Origin: Algoriphagus ratkowskyi
GTDB taxonomy: Bacteria > Bacteroidota > Bacteroidia > Cytophagales > Cyclobacteriaceae
DNA length: 64,000 nucleotides
Reading direction: 5' to 3'
Assembly: GCF_002150505.1 (NCBI RefSeq)
Contig: NZ_MSSV01000001.1
Span: forward strand, 1-64,000
A program made the translations under genes and the position numbers. Below the pieces are notes generated by a model. It did not search any database. It was not told the DNA's origin and saw nothing but the letters and a program-made list of their open reading frames with translations. Positions within the stretch are counted from its first letter, which is position 1; each line of letters opens with the position of its first letter. Shown here piece after piece: positions 44,011-53,271 of this stretch.

Positions 44011-44265
44011 ATGGCAAATCACAAATCAGCTCTGAAGAGAATTCGTGCAAACGAGGCTAAGCGTTTGAGAAACAGATATCAGGCTAAAACGACTAGAACT
44101 TTCATCAAAAGATTGAAAGCAACTACTGATAAAGTAGAAGCTTCTGAGCTTTACAAGAAAGTATCATCTATGTTGGACAAGTTGGCTAAGAAGAATGTGA
44201 TTCACAAGAACAACGCAAGCAACAAAAAATCAAGATTATCCAAGATCGTTACTGCTCTAGGTTAA
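44011..44265 (+). CDS. rpsT: 30S ribosomal protein S20
   Basis: An 84-aa lysine- and alanine-rich helical protein of the small subunit. M-A-N-H-K-S-A-L-K-R-I-R at the start and the late H-K-N-N-A-S-N-K-K-S-R-L motif are diagnostic. It is transcribed alone, from the strong promoter at 43927-43958 to the terminator at 44285-44312. Confidence 0.97.
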   Translation: MANHKSALKRIRANEAKRLRNRYQAKTTRTFIKRLKATTDKVEASELYKKVSSMLDKLAKKNVIHKNNASNKKSRLSKIVTALG

Positions 44266-44284
44266 TTTTCCAAGATTTTATTTC

Positions 44285-44312
44285 TCTAAAACCCTGCTGG
44301 TCGGGGTTTTTT
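44285..44312 (+). terminator. intrinsic terminator of rpsT
   Basis: AAAACCC / GGGGTTTT stem with an approximately 9-nt loop and continuing T-run, 20 nt after the rpsT stop. Confidence 0.8.
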
Positions 44313-44361
44313 TTGTGCCTCGAAGTAATTAAATTCATAGCTCACTTTTTAATGAAATGCT

Positions 44362-45057
44362 ATGGATGTTTATTCCTCAATCAAGATTTCACAGCTAGCA
44401 GAAGAAGATCGACCTCGTGAGAAAATGCTTCTCAAAGGAAAATCTGCTCTAAGTGATGCTGAGCTCATCGCTATACTCATTGGATCTGGTACAGCATCGG
44501 TAAGCGCAGTTGATCTTTCAAAACACATACTATCAGCGGTAAATTATGATTTACGAGAGCTGGCAAAGATGTCAATCCAAGATCTGAAAAAATTCAAAGG
44601 AATAGGAGAGGCAAAGGCAATTTCAATTATTGCTGCAATGGAATTGGGGAGGAGGCGAAAAGATACGGAGCCTGTAGCCAAGCCTATAATTACCTGTTCC
44701 CATGATATTTATGATTTGATGAAACCGGAATTATTTGGTGAACAAGTGGAGTATTTTTACTTAATTCTACTTAATCGCGGTAATAGAGTAATGAAAAAGC
44801 AGTTAGTTTCACAAGGAGGCACTGCAGGGACAATTGTTGATGCTAAAGTCGTATTCAAAATTGCTCTAGAGCATTTGGCTCAGTCGATTATCTTGGTGCA
44901 TAATCATCCTAGTGGCAATACCTCGCCTTCTGATCAAGATAGAAGACTAACCCAAAGGTTGATTAGTGTAGGCCGCGATTTGGATTTGCCAGTGCTAGAC
45001 CATGTGATTTTTGCAGATAGTGGGTACTTTAGCTTTGCCGATGACGGTTCACTGTAA
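44362..45057 (+). CDS. radC: RadC-family JAMM/MPN protein
   Basis: A 231-aa protein with an N-terminal helix-hairpin-helix region (K-K-F-K-G-I-G-E-A-K-A near residue 72) and a C-terminal MPN/JAB1 domain with the zinc motif H-N-H-P-S-G-N-T-S-P-S-D-Q-D starting near residue 180. Known as DNA repair protein RadC, but a repair role is doubtful; the JAMM motif suggests a metallo-isopeptidase or nuclease. Complete at the usual length. Confidence 0.93.
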   Translation: MDVYSSIKISQLAEEDRPREKMLLKGKSALSDAELIAILIGSGTASVSAVDLSKHILSAVNYDLRELAKMSIQDLKKFKGIGEAKAISIIAAMELGRRRKDTEPVAKPIITCSHDIYDLMKPELFGEQVEYFYLILLNRGNRVMKKQLVSQGGTAGTIVDAKVVFKIALEHLAQSIILVHNHPSGNTSPSDQDRRLTQRLISVGRDLDLPVLDHVIFADSGYFSFADDGSL

Positions 45058-45209
45058 ATTATATGAAATCAAACTTGACCGAAGAACCCAAAGTTTTATG
45101 CTCCCATAGTTAGAGAGACTATAAAAGCGAGGCTCTTCCGGGATCTGTTTGCCAAGAGGAGACCAGTCCCGGGATTGCCAACTGACTATAAAATTCCAAG
45201 ACTATATAA

Positions 45210-45827
45210 ATGAAAAATAATACTATTATAATTCTGATTATTTCCGTGGTGGTTTTGACCGCGGTTGTTTACACGCTGACAGAGACTGAAACTCCTGAAG
45301 ATTATATTGAAAAGATAGAAGCTGAGCGTGAACGACAGTTTAAATTTATCCGTTTCAACTACGAATCACCATTGACAGATGAGCAAAAGCTGAAATTTAA
45401 AAAACTTGAGTTCTATCCAATTGATCCAGCTTACAAAGTCAAAGCTCGAATGATTTTAATAGAGGAAAGAAAAGTAAGAGAAGTTCCACTTACAGATGGG
45501 ACAAAAGAAAAATATCTGGAGCATTCTTGGGCAGAGTTTGAATTAAATGGTAAGCCTGAAAAGCTGTTGCTACTTCAAGCGATCAGCGAACCTGACAAAC
45601 GCAATTTCTTTTTGGCGTTTGCCGATAGTACCAGTGCAGTGGAAACCTACGGCGGCGGCCGATATATCAATGCCCGTCAAGACGGAAAAAACAGTATAAC
45701 CATTGATTTTAATATGGCCTATAATCCGTATTGTGCTTATAATCCTGATTATGGCTGTCCACTTCCTCCAAGGGAAAATTTGCTAGAAATCGCTATTCCA
45801 GTAGGGGAGAAAAATTACGAGAAATAG
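45210..45827 (+). CDS. DUF1684 domain protein
   Basis: A 205-aa protein with one N-terminal transmembrane or signal segment (about residues 4-22) and a DUF1684 domain ending in the signature G-G-G-R-Y-I, D-F-N-M-A-Y-N-P-Y-C-A-Y near residue 170 and C-P-L-P-P-x-E-N-x-L near residue 187. DUF1684 proteins are widespread, exported or membrane-anchored, and of unknown function. A TTCG-loop terminator follows. Confidence 0.88.
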   Translation: MKNNTIIILIISVVVLTAVVYTLTETETPEDYIEKIEAERERQFKFIRFNYESPLTDEQKLKFKKLEFYPIDPAYKVKARMILIEERKVREVPLTDGTKEKYLEHSWAEFELNGKPEKLLLLQAISEPDKRNFFLAFADSTSAVETYGGGRYINARQDGKNSITIDFNMAYNPYCAYNPDYGCPLPPRENLLEIAIPVGEKNYEK

Positions 45828-45877
45828 CCTTTTGCCTAGCTCAAATCTTTTAAATTTGTGAGCATATTTGAATAAAG

Positions 45878-45898
45878 AGGGGTTTTCGAACCCCTTTT
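45878..45898 (+). terminator. TTCG-loop terminator after the DUF1684 gene
   Basis: AGGGGTT TTCG AACCCCT then TTT, 50 nt after the stop codon. A very stable tetraloop hairpin. Confidence 0.75.
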
Positions 45899-46066
45899 GT
45901 TTACTACGCAGGTCAATTTTGATTTGCTTTATTACCCAATTACTGATGAAATCGAGCCTGAAGGAACAAAACAACTAGGAGTTTTTAAAATTCCTACGAG
46001 TTTCCTTCCGATAGCTACTGATACTTATGGGGTCGGAAAGGTCGATGAAAATCAAATTATAAACAC

Positions 46067-48481
46067 ATGAAAATCTCAATCAATAGATTAAAAAAATATA
46101 TACCTCATACAGAATCAGCGGAGGAAATAGGCGCATTGCTAACCCAATCTGGCTTGGAAGTGGAAGGAATCGAAGAATTTGTATCTATCAAAGGTGGACT
46201 TGAAGGGATAGTGATCGGAGAGGTGTTGACTTGCGAAAAGCATCCCGATGCTGATAAACTGAGTTTGACCACCGTAGATATAGGAGGCGATGAACCTTCT
46301 CAAATTGTTTGCGGAGCGCCAAATGTAGCTAAAGGCCAAAAAGTATTATTAGCAACCGTAGGTGCTACACTATATCCATCTACAGGCGATTCTTTTCAGA
46401 TCAAAAAAGCTAAAATCAGAGGCGAAGTTTCTGAGGGGATGATCTGCGCTGAAGACGAACTTGGAATTGGCGCAAGTCACGCTGGCATTATGGTGTTGGA
46501 TACAGATTTGCCTAATGGCACTCCAGCTTCCAAATTTATTGAAATTGGTCAAGATCAGGTTCTGGAAATCGGCTTGACACCTAATCGTGCTGATGCAGCT
46601 TCTCATTTGGGCGTAGCAAGAGATCTGAAAGCACTTCTTGGAAGAGATTTGGTAATTGATTCTGCACCAGAATTGAAGGTAGTTGCTTCTACTACTACTA
46701 TTAAAGTGGAGGTTGAAAATTCTGACGATTGTCCACGCTACGCAGGCGTGGTAATTTCAGACTTGAAAGTTGGGCCATCTCCGACTTGGCTTCAAAATTT
46801 CCTAAACGCTTTGGATTTGGAGCCAATTAACAATGTGGTGGATATTACCAATTTTATCCTTCATGACTTGGGGCAGCCCTTGCATGCATTTGACACAGAG
46901 AAAATTTCCGAGGGAAAAATCATCGTAGGTAAGCGTCCAAAGGATTCGAAGTTTGTGACTTTGGACGAAAAAGAGCGCAAGCTTTCCGGAGAGGAATTAA
47001 TGATCAAAGACTCAACAGGAGGACTTTGCATCGCAGGAGTTTTTGGTGGTGTTGATTCGGGTGTTTCGGATAGTACCACTTCTATTTTCTTGGAATCAGC
47101 TTATTTTTCTCCAGATATAGTGAGAAAAGGAAGTCAGTTTCATGGCTTGAAGACAGATGCTTCTTTCCGCTTTGAAAGAGGAACTGACCCAAATATGCCA
47201 GTTTATGCGCTGAAAATGGCTGTGAAACTGCTACAGGAAATTGCTGGCGGTAAGGTAAGTTCAGAGCTAATTGATATTTATCCAGAACCTGTAAAGGATT
47301 TTGTAATCGAAGTGAGTTACGGAAATATAAACAGGTTGATAGGTAAGAAAATTGAAGCATCTCAGGTGAAGTCAATTTTGGAGAGCTTGGAGATTAAAGT
47401 TACAAATGAAACTGCTGAAGGATTTACAGCTACAGCTAAGCCTTATAGAGTAGATGTGACGCGTGAAGCTGATATTATTGAAGAGATTTTAAGGATCTAT
47501 GGCTTTCATAATGTAGAGCTTTCTGATAATTTGAGGACGGATTTTTTAGCGGAGCATCCATTAAAGGATCTGAATAAACTTCAGTACAGATTGACTGAGA
47601 TTTTGACCGGTCAAGGATATTATGAGATGATTACAAATAGTTTGACCAAGTCAACCTATGCTGAGAAATCTGGCTTTTTGAATCCGGAGAAAAACGTAGT
47701 CATTTACAACAAACTTAGCGAGGATCTTGATGTGATGCGTCAGAGTCTCCTTTATTCTGGATTGGAAGTTCTGGCCAGAAATATAAACAGACGTCAGACC
47801 GATTTGAAATACTTCGAGTTTGGCACCGTTTATCATAAGGCTGAAGAAGGATATGCAGAAAGCAGAAGGTTGTCACTTTTCCTTACAGGTAAAAAGACCG
47901 GTGAAAGCTGGTTAGAGCCAACTAAGGGATTTGCCTTTGCAGATTTGTATTCAACAGTGGAAGCAATTCTAGAGAAGCTGAATATACAGGCTGGTGATCT
48001 TTCGATGATGGAGACTGCGCCTTACAACTACGGCTTGAAGATCATGCTTGGCCAGAAAGTACTGGCGACAATTGGATTGCTTGAGGATAGAATTTTGAAG
48101 CAAGCAGAAGTACGTCAAGAAGTTTGGTTTGCGGATTTGGATTGGGATTTGCTTTGCAAAAAAGCCTCTGGACTGAAAAAGTTTGAGGAGCTCTCGAAAT
48201 TCCCTGAAGTTCGCAGAGATCTATCTTTGGTAATCGATAAAACTGTGAATTACGATCAGGTGAAAGCTGTTGCGATGAAGTTTGGAGGAAAATTATTAAA
48301 AAGAATTGGAGTTTTTGATGTATACCAAGGAGACAAAATTGATGCAAGCAAGAAGGCTTACGCATTAAGTTTTCACTTACAAGATCAGGAAAATACACTG
48401 ACCGATAAGGTAATTGACAAAACTATGAGTAAATTGATTCAAGCCTTTGAGAAAGAGGTAGGTGCTTTGATAAGAACATAG
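46067..48481 (+). CDS. pheT: phenylalanyl-tRNA synthetase beta subunit
   Basis: An 804-aa PheT with the usual order: N-terminal domain (M-K-I-S-I-N-R-L-K-K-Y), tRNA-binding OB fold near residues 45-155 with H-P-D-A-D-K-L and V-C-G-A-P-N, B3/B4 editing domain near 210-380, B5, core synthetase-like domain, and C-terminal anticodon-binding FDX-ACB domain with F-P-E-V-R-R-D-L-S near residue 712. Partners with PheS, not in the window. It is first in a run of four tightly spaced genes to rny. Confidence 0.97.
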   Translation: MKISINRLKKYIPHTESAEEIGALLTQSGLEVEGIEEFVSIKGGLEGIVIGEVLTCEKHPDADKLSLTTVDIGGDEPSQIVCGAPNVAKGQKVLLATVGATLYPSTGDSFQIKKAKIRGEVSEGMICAEDELGIGASHAGIMVLDTDLPNGTPASKFIEIGQDQVLEIGLTPNRADAASHLGVARDLKALLGRDLVIDSAPELKVVASTTTIKVEVENSDDCPRYAGVVISDLKVGPSPTWLQNFLNALDLEPINNVVDITNFILHDLGQPLHAFDTEKISEGKIIVGKRPKDSKFVTLDEKERKLSGEELMIKDSTGGLCIAGVFGGVDSGVSDSTTSIFLESAYFSPDIVRKGSQFHGLKTDASFRFERGTDPNMPVYALKMAVKLLQEIAGGKVSSELIDIYPEPVKDFVIEVSYGNINRLIGKKIEASQVKSILESLEIKVTNETAEGFTATAKPYRVDVTREADIIEEILRIYGFHNVELSDNLRTDFLAEHPLKDLNKLQYRLTEILTGQGYYEMITNSLTKSTYAEKSGFLNPEKNVVIYNKLSEDLDVMRQSLLYSGLEVLARNINRRQTDLKYFEFGTVYHKAEEGYAESRRLSLFLTGKKTGESWLEPTKGFAFADLYSTVEAILEKLNIQAGDLSMMETAPYNYGLKIMLGQKVLATIGLLEDRILKQAEVRQEVWFADLDWDLLCKKASGLKKFEELSKFPEVRRDLSLVIDKTVNYDQVKAVAMKFGGKLLKRIGVFDVYQGDKIDASKKAYALSFHLQDQENTLTDKVIDKTMSKLIQAFEKEVGALIRT

Positions 48482-48483
48482 AA

Positions 48484-48768
48484 ATGATTCAAGAGGAACT
48501 GCAAAAATTAGAGAAACTAGCGCTACAGGCTAGTAGTAAATTGCTTGAAATACGTGAGGAGAATGAGCAATTGAAGCAAAAATTATCTGAAGTCAGTAGT
48601 ACTTTGGGTAAAAGGGAGCAGGAAATCGAACATTTTAAAAATAAAATTAAAATTAGTAACATTGTAGACAACCAACGGGTGAATCCGGAACAGTCAACTG
48701 AAATGAGTGAACAAATCAATAATTATATACAAGAAATCGATCATTTAATTACCTACTTATCCGAGTGA
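48484..48768 (+). CDS. coiled-coil protein upstream of zapA
   Basis: A 94-aa acidic protein with heptad-rich helices across about residues 1-55 (L, I and E spacing of coiled coils) and a C-terminal helix ending D-H-L-I-T-Y-L-S-E. It starts 2 nt after pheT and ends 1 nt before zapA. In position and style it resembles a ZapB-like or otherwise division-linked protein of Bacteroidota; this is inference from gene order. Confidence 0.65.
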   Translation: MIQEELQKLEKLALQASSKLLEIREENEQLKQKLSEVSSTLGKREQEIEHFKNKIKISNIVDNQRVNPEQSTEMSEQINNYIQEIDHLITYLSE

Positions 48769-48769
48769 T

Positions 48770-49057
48770 ATGGAGACTACACTTGCCATTAGATTGAAAA
48801 TAGGGGATAGAGAATATCCTATGCGCGTTAAGATTGAGGATGAATCCAAAATCCGTCATGCTGGCAAGCAGATTAATGAAAAATTAAGAAAGTATAAAGA
48901 GGAATACGGCCTGGACGATAACCAGGATTTACTGGCGATGGTAGCCTTCGATTGCATGGTGGAATCGTTAGAGACCAATCAAGTAAATACGGATGATTCC
49001 GAGCATATTAAATCCAGTATTTCTCACATTAACGCCTTATTAGCTAAGGCGTTATAA
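48770..49057 (+). CDS. zapA: cell division protein ZapA
   Basis: A 95-aa ZapA that bundles FtsZ filaments at the division ring. The N-terminal globular part has I-G-D-R-E-Y-P-M-R-V near residue 10, then a long helix (A-G-K-Q-I-N-E-K-L-R-K-Y and A-M-V-A-F-D near residues 33-64) that forms the coiled tetramer. It follows the coiled-coil gene after one base and precedes rny by 67 nt, the usual Bacteroidota order. Confidence 0.88.
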   Translation: METTLAIRLKIGDREYPMRVKIEDESKIRHAGKQINEKLRKYKEEYGLDDNQDLLAMVAFDCMVESLETNQVNTDDSEHIKSSISHINALLAKAL

Positions 49058-49124
49058 TTATTTACAACACAAAATTTAGATGATTTTTCAGATTCCCGAG
49101 GTTTAATTTATATCCAAAATACCT

Positions 49125-50690
49125 ATGGGAGAAATACTATATATTGTCCTTGCAGCCCTAATCGGGACTGGAGCAGGAGCGGCAATTGCTGGCGCATTAA
49201 TAAAAAATAAAAATTCTAAACTAGAGGAGGAAACTCGTGAGCGTGTGAAAACAATGCTTCGAGAAGCTGAGGTCAACGCGGAAACTATTAAGAAAGAAAG
49301 AATACTGGAGGCCAAAGAAAAGTACCTTAAGTTGAAGTCTGAGTTTGATGAGGAAATGGGTAATAAGAAAAATATTATCCTGACTAATGAGAATAAAGTA
49401 AAGCAAAGAGAGCAACAAGTTTCCAAGGAATTGGAGCAAGTAAAGCGCAAAGAAGCGGAACTTGATAGTAAGACTGAGAACCTAACTGCACAGCTACACT
49501 CCGTAAAAGTCAAAAAAGAAGAGCTCGATCGAGTAACAAATCAGCGTATCACCGACTTGGAAAAAGTAGCAAATCTGACTAGAGAAGAAGCCCGTGATCA
49601 GTTGGTAACTATGCTTACTGAAGAAGCTAATTCCAGAGCATCTTCCCAGATCAAAGACATTCTTGACGAAGCGAAACTTACTGCTACCAAGCAGGCGAAG
49701 AAGATCGTTTTGGATACCATTCAGCGTACTGCAACGGAACATGCTGTGGAGAACTGTGTATCAGTATTTAGCATCGAAAGTGACGATATCAAAGGTAAAA
49801 TCATAGGTAGAGAAGGTAGAAATATTCGTGCGCTGGAAGCAGCAACCGGAGTTGAAATCGTAGTAGATGATACACCTGAGGCAATTATTATTTCTGGTTT
49901 TGATCCAGTTAGGAGAGAGATTGCTAGACTTTCGCTTCATAGATTGGTGCAGGATGGTCGTATTCACCCAGCTAGAATCGAAGAAGTCGTAGCCAAAACA
50001 GAAAAGAATATAGAGGAAGAAATCGTAGAAATCGGCGAGAGAACCTGTATTGATCTAGGAATTCATGGGCTACACCCTGAGTTGATCAGAATGGTGGGAC
50101 GTATGAGATACAGATCTTCTTACGGTCAAAACCTTCTTCAGCACTCCAGAGAAGTTGCCAAGCTTTGTGCTACCATGGCAGCAGAAATGGGTCTTAATGC
50201 TAAGATGGCTAAGCGTGCCGGCTTGCTTCACGATATCGGAAAAGTATGGCATGAAGAGCAGGAACTTCCACACGCAATTTTGGGTATGGAGCTGGCTAAG
50301 CGATACAAGGAGCATCCAGAGATTTGTAATGCGATCGGAGCTCACCACGATGAGATTGAGATGACTACGATGATCTCACCTATCGTTCAGGCTTCGGATG
50401 CGATATCAGGTGCAAGACCAGGGGCAAGACGAGAAGTGATGGATAGTTACATCAAGCGCTTGAAAGACTTGGAGGAGCTAGCCCTAGCCTTTGATGGAGT
50501 GAACAAATGCTTTGCTATGCAGGCAGGTCGTGAACTTCGTGTGTTGGTAGATGCAGATAATGTAGATGACGTAACTGCAGGTAAGCTTTCATTTGATATC
50601 TCTCAAAAAATAGAGAAGGAAATGCAGTATCCTGGACAGATCAAGATCACGGTTATTCGTGAGATGCGGTCTGTTAATTACGCTAGATAA
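49125..50690 (+). CDS. rny: ribonuclease Y
   Basis: A 521-aa endoribonuclease that initiates mRNA decay at the membrane. N-terminal transmembrane helix (residues 3-24), long coiled coil (about 30-200), KH domain with [13 protein letters not shown] near residue 225, and HD domain with L-L-H-D-I-G-K near residue 368. All expected domains are present at normal length. Copy 3 of the 29-nt repeat begins 4 nt after its stop. Confidence 0.97.
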   Translation: MGEILYIVLAALIGTGAGAAIAGALIKNKNSKLEEETRERVKTMLREAEVNAETIKKERILEAKEKYLKLKSEFDEEMGNKKNIILTNENKVKQREQQVSKELEQVKRKEAELDSKTENLTAQLHSVKVKKEELDRVTNQRITDLEKVANLTREEARDQLVTMLTEEANSRASSQIKDILDEAKLTATKQAKKIVLDTIQRTATEHAVENCVSVFSIESDDIKGKIIGREGRNIRALEAATGVEIVVDDTPEAIIISGFDPVRREIARLSLHRLVQDGRIHPARIEEVVAKTEKNIEEEIVEIGERTCIDLGIHGLHPELIRMVGRMRYRSSYGQNLLQHSREVAKLCATMAAEMGLNAKMAKRAGLLHDIGKVWHEEQELPHAILGMELAKRYKEHPEICNAIGAHHDEIEMTTMISPIVQASDAISGARPGARREVMDSYIKRLKDLEELALAFDGVNKCFAMQAGRELRVLVDADNVDDVTAGKLSFDISQKIEKEMQYPGQIKITVIREMRSVNYAR

Positions 50691-50694
50691 AGGA

Positions 50695-50723
50695 GCTGGA
50701 AGACCGAAGACCGAAGACCGAAG
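50695..50723 (+). repeat. 29-nt dispersed GACCGAAG-type repeat, copy 3
   Basis: GCTGGAAGACCGAAGACC continuing with another GAAGACCGAAG, in the rny direction, 4 nt after its stop. The internal heptamer GAAGACC recurs three times in tandem. Confidence 0.75.
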
Positions 50724-50770
50724 TAGCGAATATCAACTAGGCGATTGGTCTTTGTTTTGACTTATAAATC

Positions 50771-50805
50771 AAATGGCAGTTACTGAAAAGTGGCTGCCAT
50801 TTTTT
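50771..50805 (+). terminator. intrinsic terminator after rny, duplicated at 51050
   Basis: AAATGGCAG / CTGCCATTT stem followed by TTT. A close copy GGGCAG...CTGCCC with the same TTACTGAAAA loop stands at 51050-51075, right before the MtfA-like gene. Confidence 0.8.
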
Positions 50806-50812
50806 GTCACCT

Positions 50813-50982
50813 CGGCCTGTGTCTCACAGGCCGAAAACTTTCAGGCCATATGATATGTGCTGGCATTGCAGATAGACAGGCTTAATTGACCAATTATATA
50901 TTAGGTCTGTGAGACACAGACCACGGCGGCAAGGGGAACATTGGTCTGTGTCTGCCTTGCAAGTAGGCATATCTCACAGACC
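50813..50982. repeat. cluster of three GGTCTGTG-type palindromes
   Basis: CGGCCTGTG TCT CACAGGCCG (50813-50833), GGTCTGTG AGA CACAGACC (50904-50922) and a third copy (50943-50982) whose loop holds a further hairpin TGCCT / AGGCA. The rest of the 398-bp gap from rny to the next gene has no gene. The cluster lies between the two copies of the terminator hairpin. Confidence 0.8.
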
Positions 50983-51088
50983 GATTTAAATTAGGTACAA
51001 ACCACCGATAGATTACCCTAGATAACCTTGCTATTAATTCTTATTTTGAGGGCAGTTACTGAAAAATAGCTGCCCATTTTATTCGCCT

Positions 51089-51850
51089 ATGTTCTTACTT
51101 CATTCACTTTTATTTGAGATTTTCGAGTGGCTATCAGACGGAGTTGGCTATCTAAAAAGGAGAAAAATGACGAGTTCGGAGAAAGCAATTCTGGAAAATA
51201 CTTTCCCATACTACCAGAGACTCAATCAAAAACATAAAGATGAGTTTGTGAGAAAACTGGAAATGGTATTAATTGGCAAATCTTTTATAGCTAGGGGAGA
51301 TATCCGCGAAGTAACTCCAGAGATGAAAATACTCATTGGCGCAACGATTATAATGGTTACTTTTGGCTGGAAAGATCTTCGTCTGCTGCATTTCAAAAAG
51401 ATCTTGGTCTATCCAAGTACTTACTATAGCACTATTTCAAAGCAGTATCATCGAGGTGAAGTTAATCCAAGGCATGGTATTATTGCGCTCTCGTGGAGTT
51501 GCTTCTTGGAAGGAATGGAGAATCAAAAGGATGGCGTAAATCTCGGAATCCATGAAGTTGCCCATGCATTGAAGCTGGAAAACCAAATTTACTACAATTC
51601 TGAAAGTGACTTTTTCAACCCAGAGGTTTATGACTCCTTCCAGCTATTAGCGAATAAGGAGATAGAAAAAGTAAAAGCCGGATACCTGACCGTGTTTAGG
51701 TCAAGTGCCGGCTTAAATGAAGATGAGTTTTTTGCGGTCGCGTTGGAAACTTTCTTTGAGAAATCGCATGAATTCTTTCAATACAACCCTGAATTGTACG
51801 GAACTTTAATTCGGTTGATGCGCCAAGATCCGCGGGTTTGGATTAAGTGA
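51089..51850 (+). CDS. MtfA-like zinc-dependent peptidase (M90)
   Basis: A 253-aa protein of the zinc-dependent peptidase family related to MtfA, which in enterics inactivates the glucose repressor Mlc. The zinc motif H-E-V-A-H is near residues 155-159, with a downstream Glu in D-E-F-F-A-V-A-L-E-T-F-F near residue 216, as in M90. An N-terminal hydrophobic stretch may attach it to the membrane. The Mlc target is not expected in Bacteroidota, so the substrate is unknown. Its 3' end overlaps uxaB convergently by 8 nt. Confidence 0.85.
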   Translation: MFLLHSLLFEIFEWLSDGVGYLKRRKMTSSEKAILENTFPYYQRLNQKHKDEFVRKLEMVLIGKSFIARGDIREVTPEMKILIGATIIMVTFGWKDLRLLHFKKILVYPSTYYSTISKQYHRGEVNPRHGIIALSWSCFLEGMENQKDGVNLGIHEVAHALKLENQIYYNSESDFFNPEVYDSFQLLANKEIEKVKAGYLTVFRSSAGLNEDEFFAVALETFFEKSHEFFQYNPELYGTLIRLMRQDPRVWIK

Positions 51851-53246
51851 AAAGCAACCCATCCACCGCCTCCGTCACTGCGTCCACCAATCCATCATAA
51901 GCTCTCAAATCCTCCCCCCAATACGTTCTTTCGCTAAGCAGTTTGGCCACAGTCTCTTGAGTAGATCCAAGTGCCCAAGCTGAATTAAACTCAGTCATCA
52001 GCGTTGGATTGTCATTGACTGGAGTTTCTACTCCCTTATAATTTCCCTTGTAGAATACCAAGATCGCTGCAAATGAAAGAATCAGTTTCTCTGGCCATTC
52101 CTTTTTCAGTTCGTAATAGGCTAGGAGAGATGGTAGCACGCGAACTTTGAATTTGGAGATGCTATTCAGCGCAATAGACTTGAGTTCGTGTACGATAAAT
52201 GGATTGGCAAATCGCTCCAAGACATCAGCTGCAAACTGCTCCAATTCTTCCTTGGGCATGTCTAGCGTAGGGATGATCTCGTTGTAAATAGCCTCTTTCA
52301 GAATCGCTCCGATTTCAGAATCTTCCACTGCCTCTCTTACAGTTCTAAGGCCTTTGAGATATCCATAAGGTACCATGGCCGTATGTCCTCCATTTAGGAT
52401 TCTTACTTTTTGAGTTCGGAAAGGAGCAAGGTTATCCACAAATTTCACATTCAGCCCTGCTTTGTCCATCGGAAATTCTTCTTTCACAGTATCAGCTCCC
52501 TCAATTGCCCAAAAGTGATAAGGCTCCACTATCACAGCCATGTCATCTTTATATCCGATCTTCTCCTGAATCTCTTCAATAAAATCTTTTGGAAATCCCG
52601 GCACAATTCTATCCACTAGCGTATTGCAAAACGTATTGTGCCAATCAATCCAGTCTGAAAATCCCGCCGGCAATTTCCAGTATGAAATGTATTTCTGAAT
52701 ACAATCCTTCAGCGCTTCCCCATTTCCCTCGATCAATTCACAGGGAAGAAAAATTAATCCTTTGGAAGCATCTCCATTGAAAGTTTTGAAGCGGTGATAA
52801 AGCAAAGCTGTGAGCTTGCCAGGGAAAGTATTGGAAATACTGTCTGCTGAAGAATCGGTGGGTTCAAAGACAATTCCAGCTTCTGTAGTATTAGAAACTA
52901 CAAATCTTAAATCTGGATTTTCACCGAGCTTCAGATATTCTTCATAGTCTTCAAAGACATTTGTAATCCCTGCCACACATGTAATTAGTGTTGTTTCCTG
53001 CACCAGTTTCCCATTTTTCAAGCCTTTCTCTATCACATGAAATAGGCAGTCCTGATCCTTCATAGGATTATTTGCGGACTTGCTATACACCTGGACGATG
53101 TGAATATCACCATTAAACACCTCAGCACGATTTGCCTTTTCAATCATCCAATCAGTAAATCCGCGTAGAAAATTCCCATTTCCAAATTGAAGGATTTTTA
53201 TTGGGCGTGTTGAGGTGGTTAGCTTGGATTTGGAAAGAAGTTGCAT
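51843..53246 (-). CDS. uxaB: tagaturonate reductase (altronate oxidoreductase)
   Basis: A 467-aa polyol/mannitol dehydrogenase-type enzyme that reduces D-tagaturonate to D-altronate with NADH in galacturonate catabolism. The NAD-binding start is I-L-Q-F-G-N-G-N-F-L-R-G-F near residue 19, and the C-terminal mannitol-dehydrogenase domain with K-V-R-I-L-N-G-G-H-T near residue 280 carries the catalytic Lys-His pair. It is the end of a four-gene minus-strand run with the LacI regulator, kduD and kduI and supplies substrate to uxaA nearby. Confidence 0.92.
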   Translation of the reverse strand: MQLLSKSKLTTSTRPIKILQFGNGNFLRGFTDWMIEKANRAEVFNGDIHIVQVYSKSANNPMKDQDCLFHVIEKGLKNGKLVQETTLITCVAGITNVFEDYEEYLKLGENPDLRFVVSNTTEAGIVFEPTDSSADSISNTFPGKLTALLYHRFKTFNGDASKGLIFLPCELIEGNGEALKDCIQKYISYWKLPAGFSDWIDWHNTFCNTLVDRIVPGFPKDFIEEIQEKIGYKDDMAVIVEPYHFWAIEGADTVKEEFPMDKAGLNVKFVDNLAPFRTQKVRILNGGHTAMVPYGYLKGLRTVREAVEDSEIGAILKEAIYNEIIPTLDMPKEELEQFAADVLERFANPFIVHELKSIALNSISKFKVRVLPSLLAYYELKKEWPEKLILSFAAILVFYKGNYKGVETPVNDNPTLMTEFNSAWALGSTQETVAKLLSERTYWGEDLRAYDGLVDAVTEAVDGLLFT

Positions 53247-53271
53247 GGAGAATTGGGTCTAAGTCGAGGTA

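Noticed and set aside
45058-45209. Possible structured RNA between radC and the DUF1684 gene
   Set aside because: A CCCGGGAT / CCGGGATC repeat and a CTCTT / AAGAG pair are present, but no consistent fold of a known RNA was seen.
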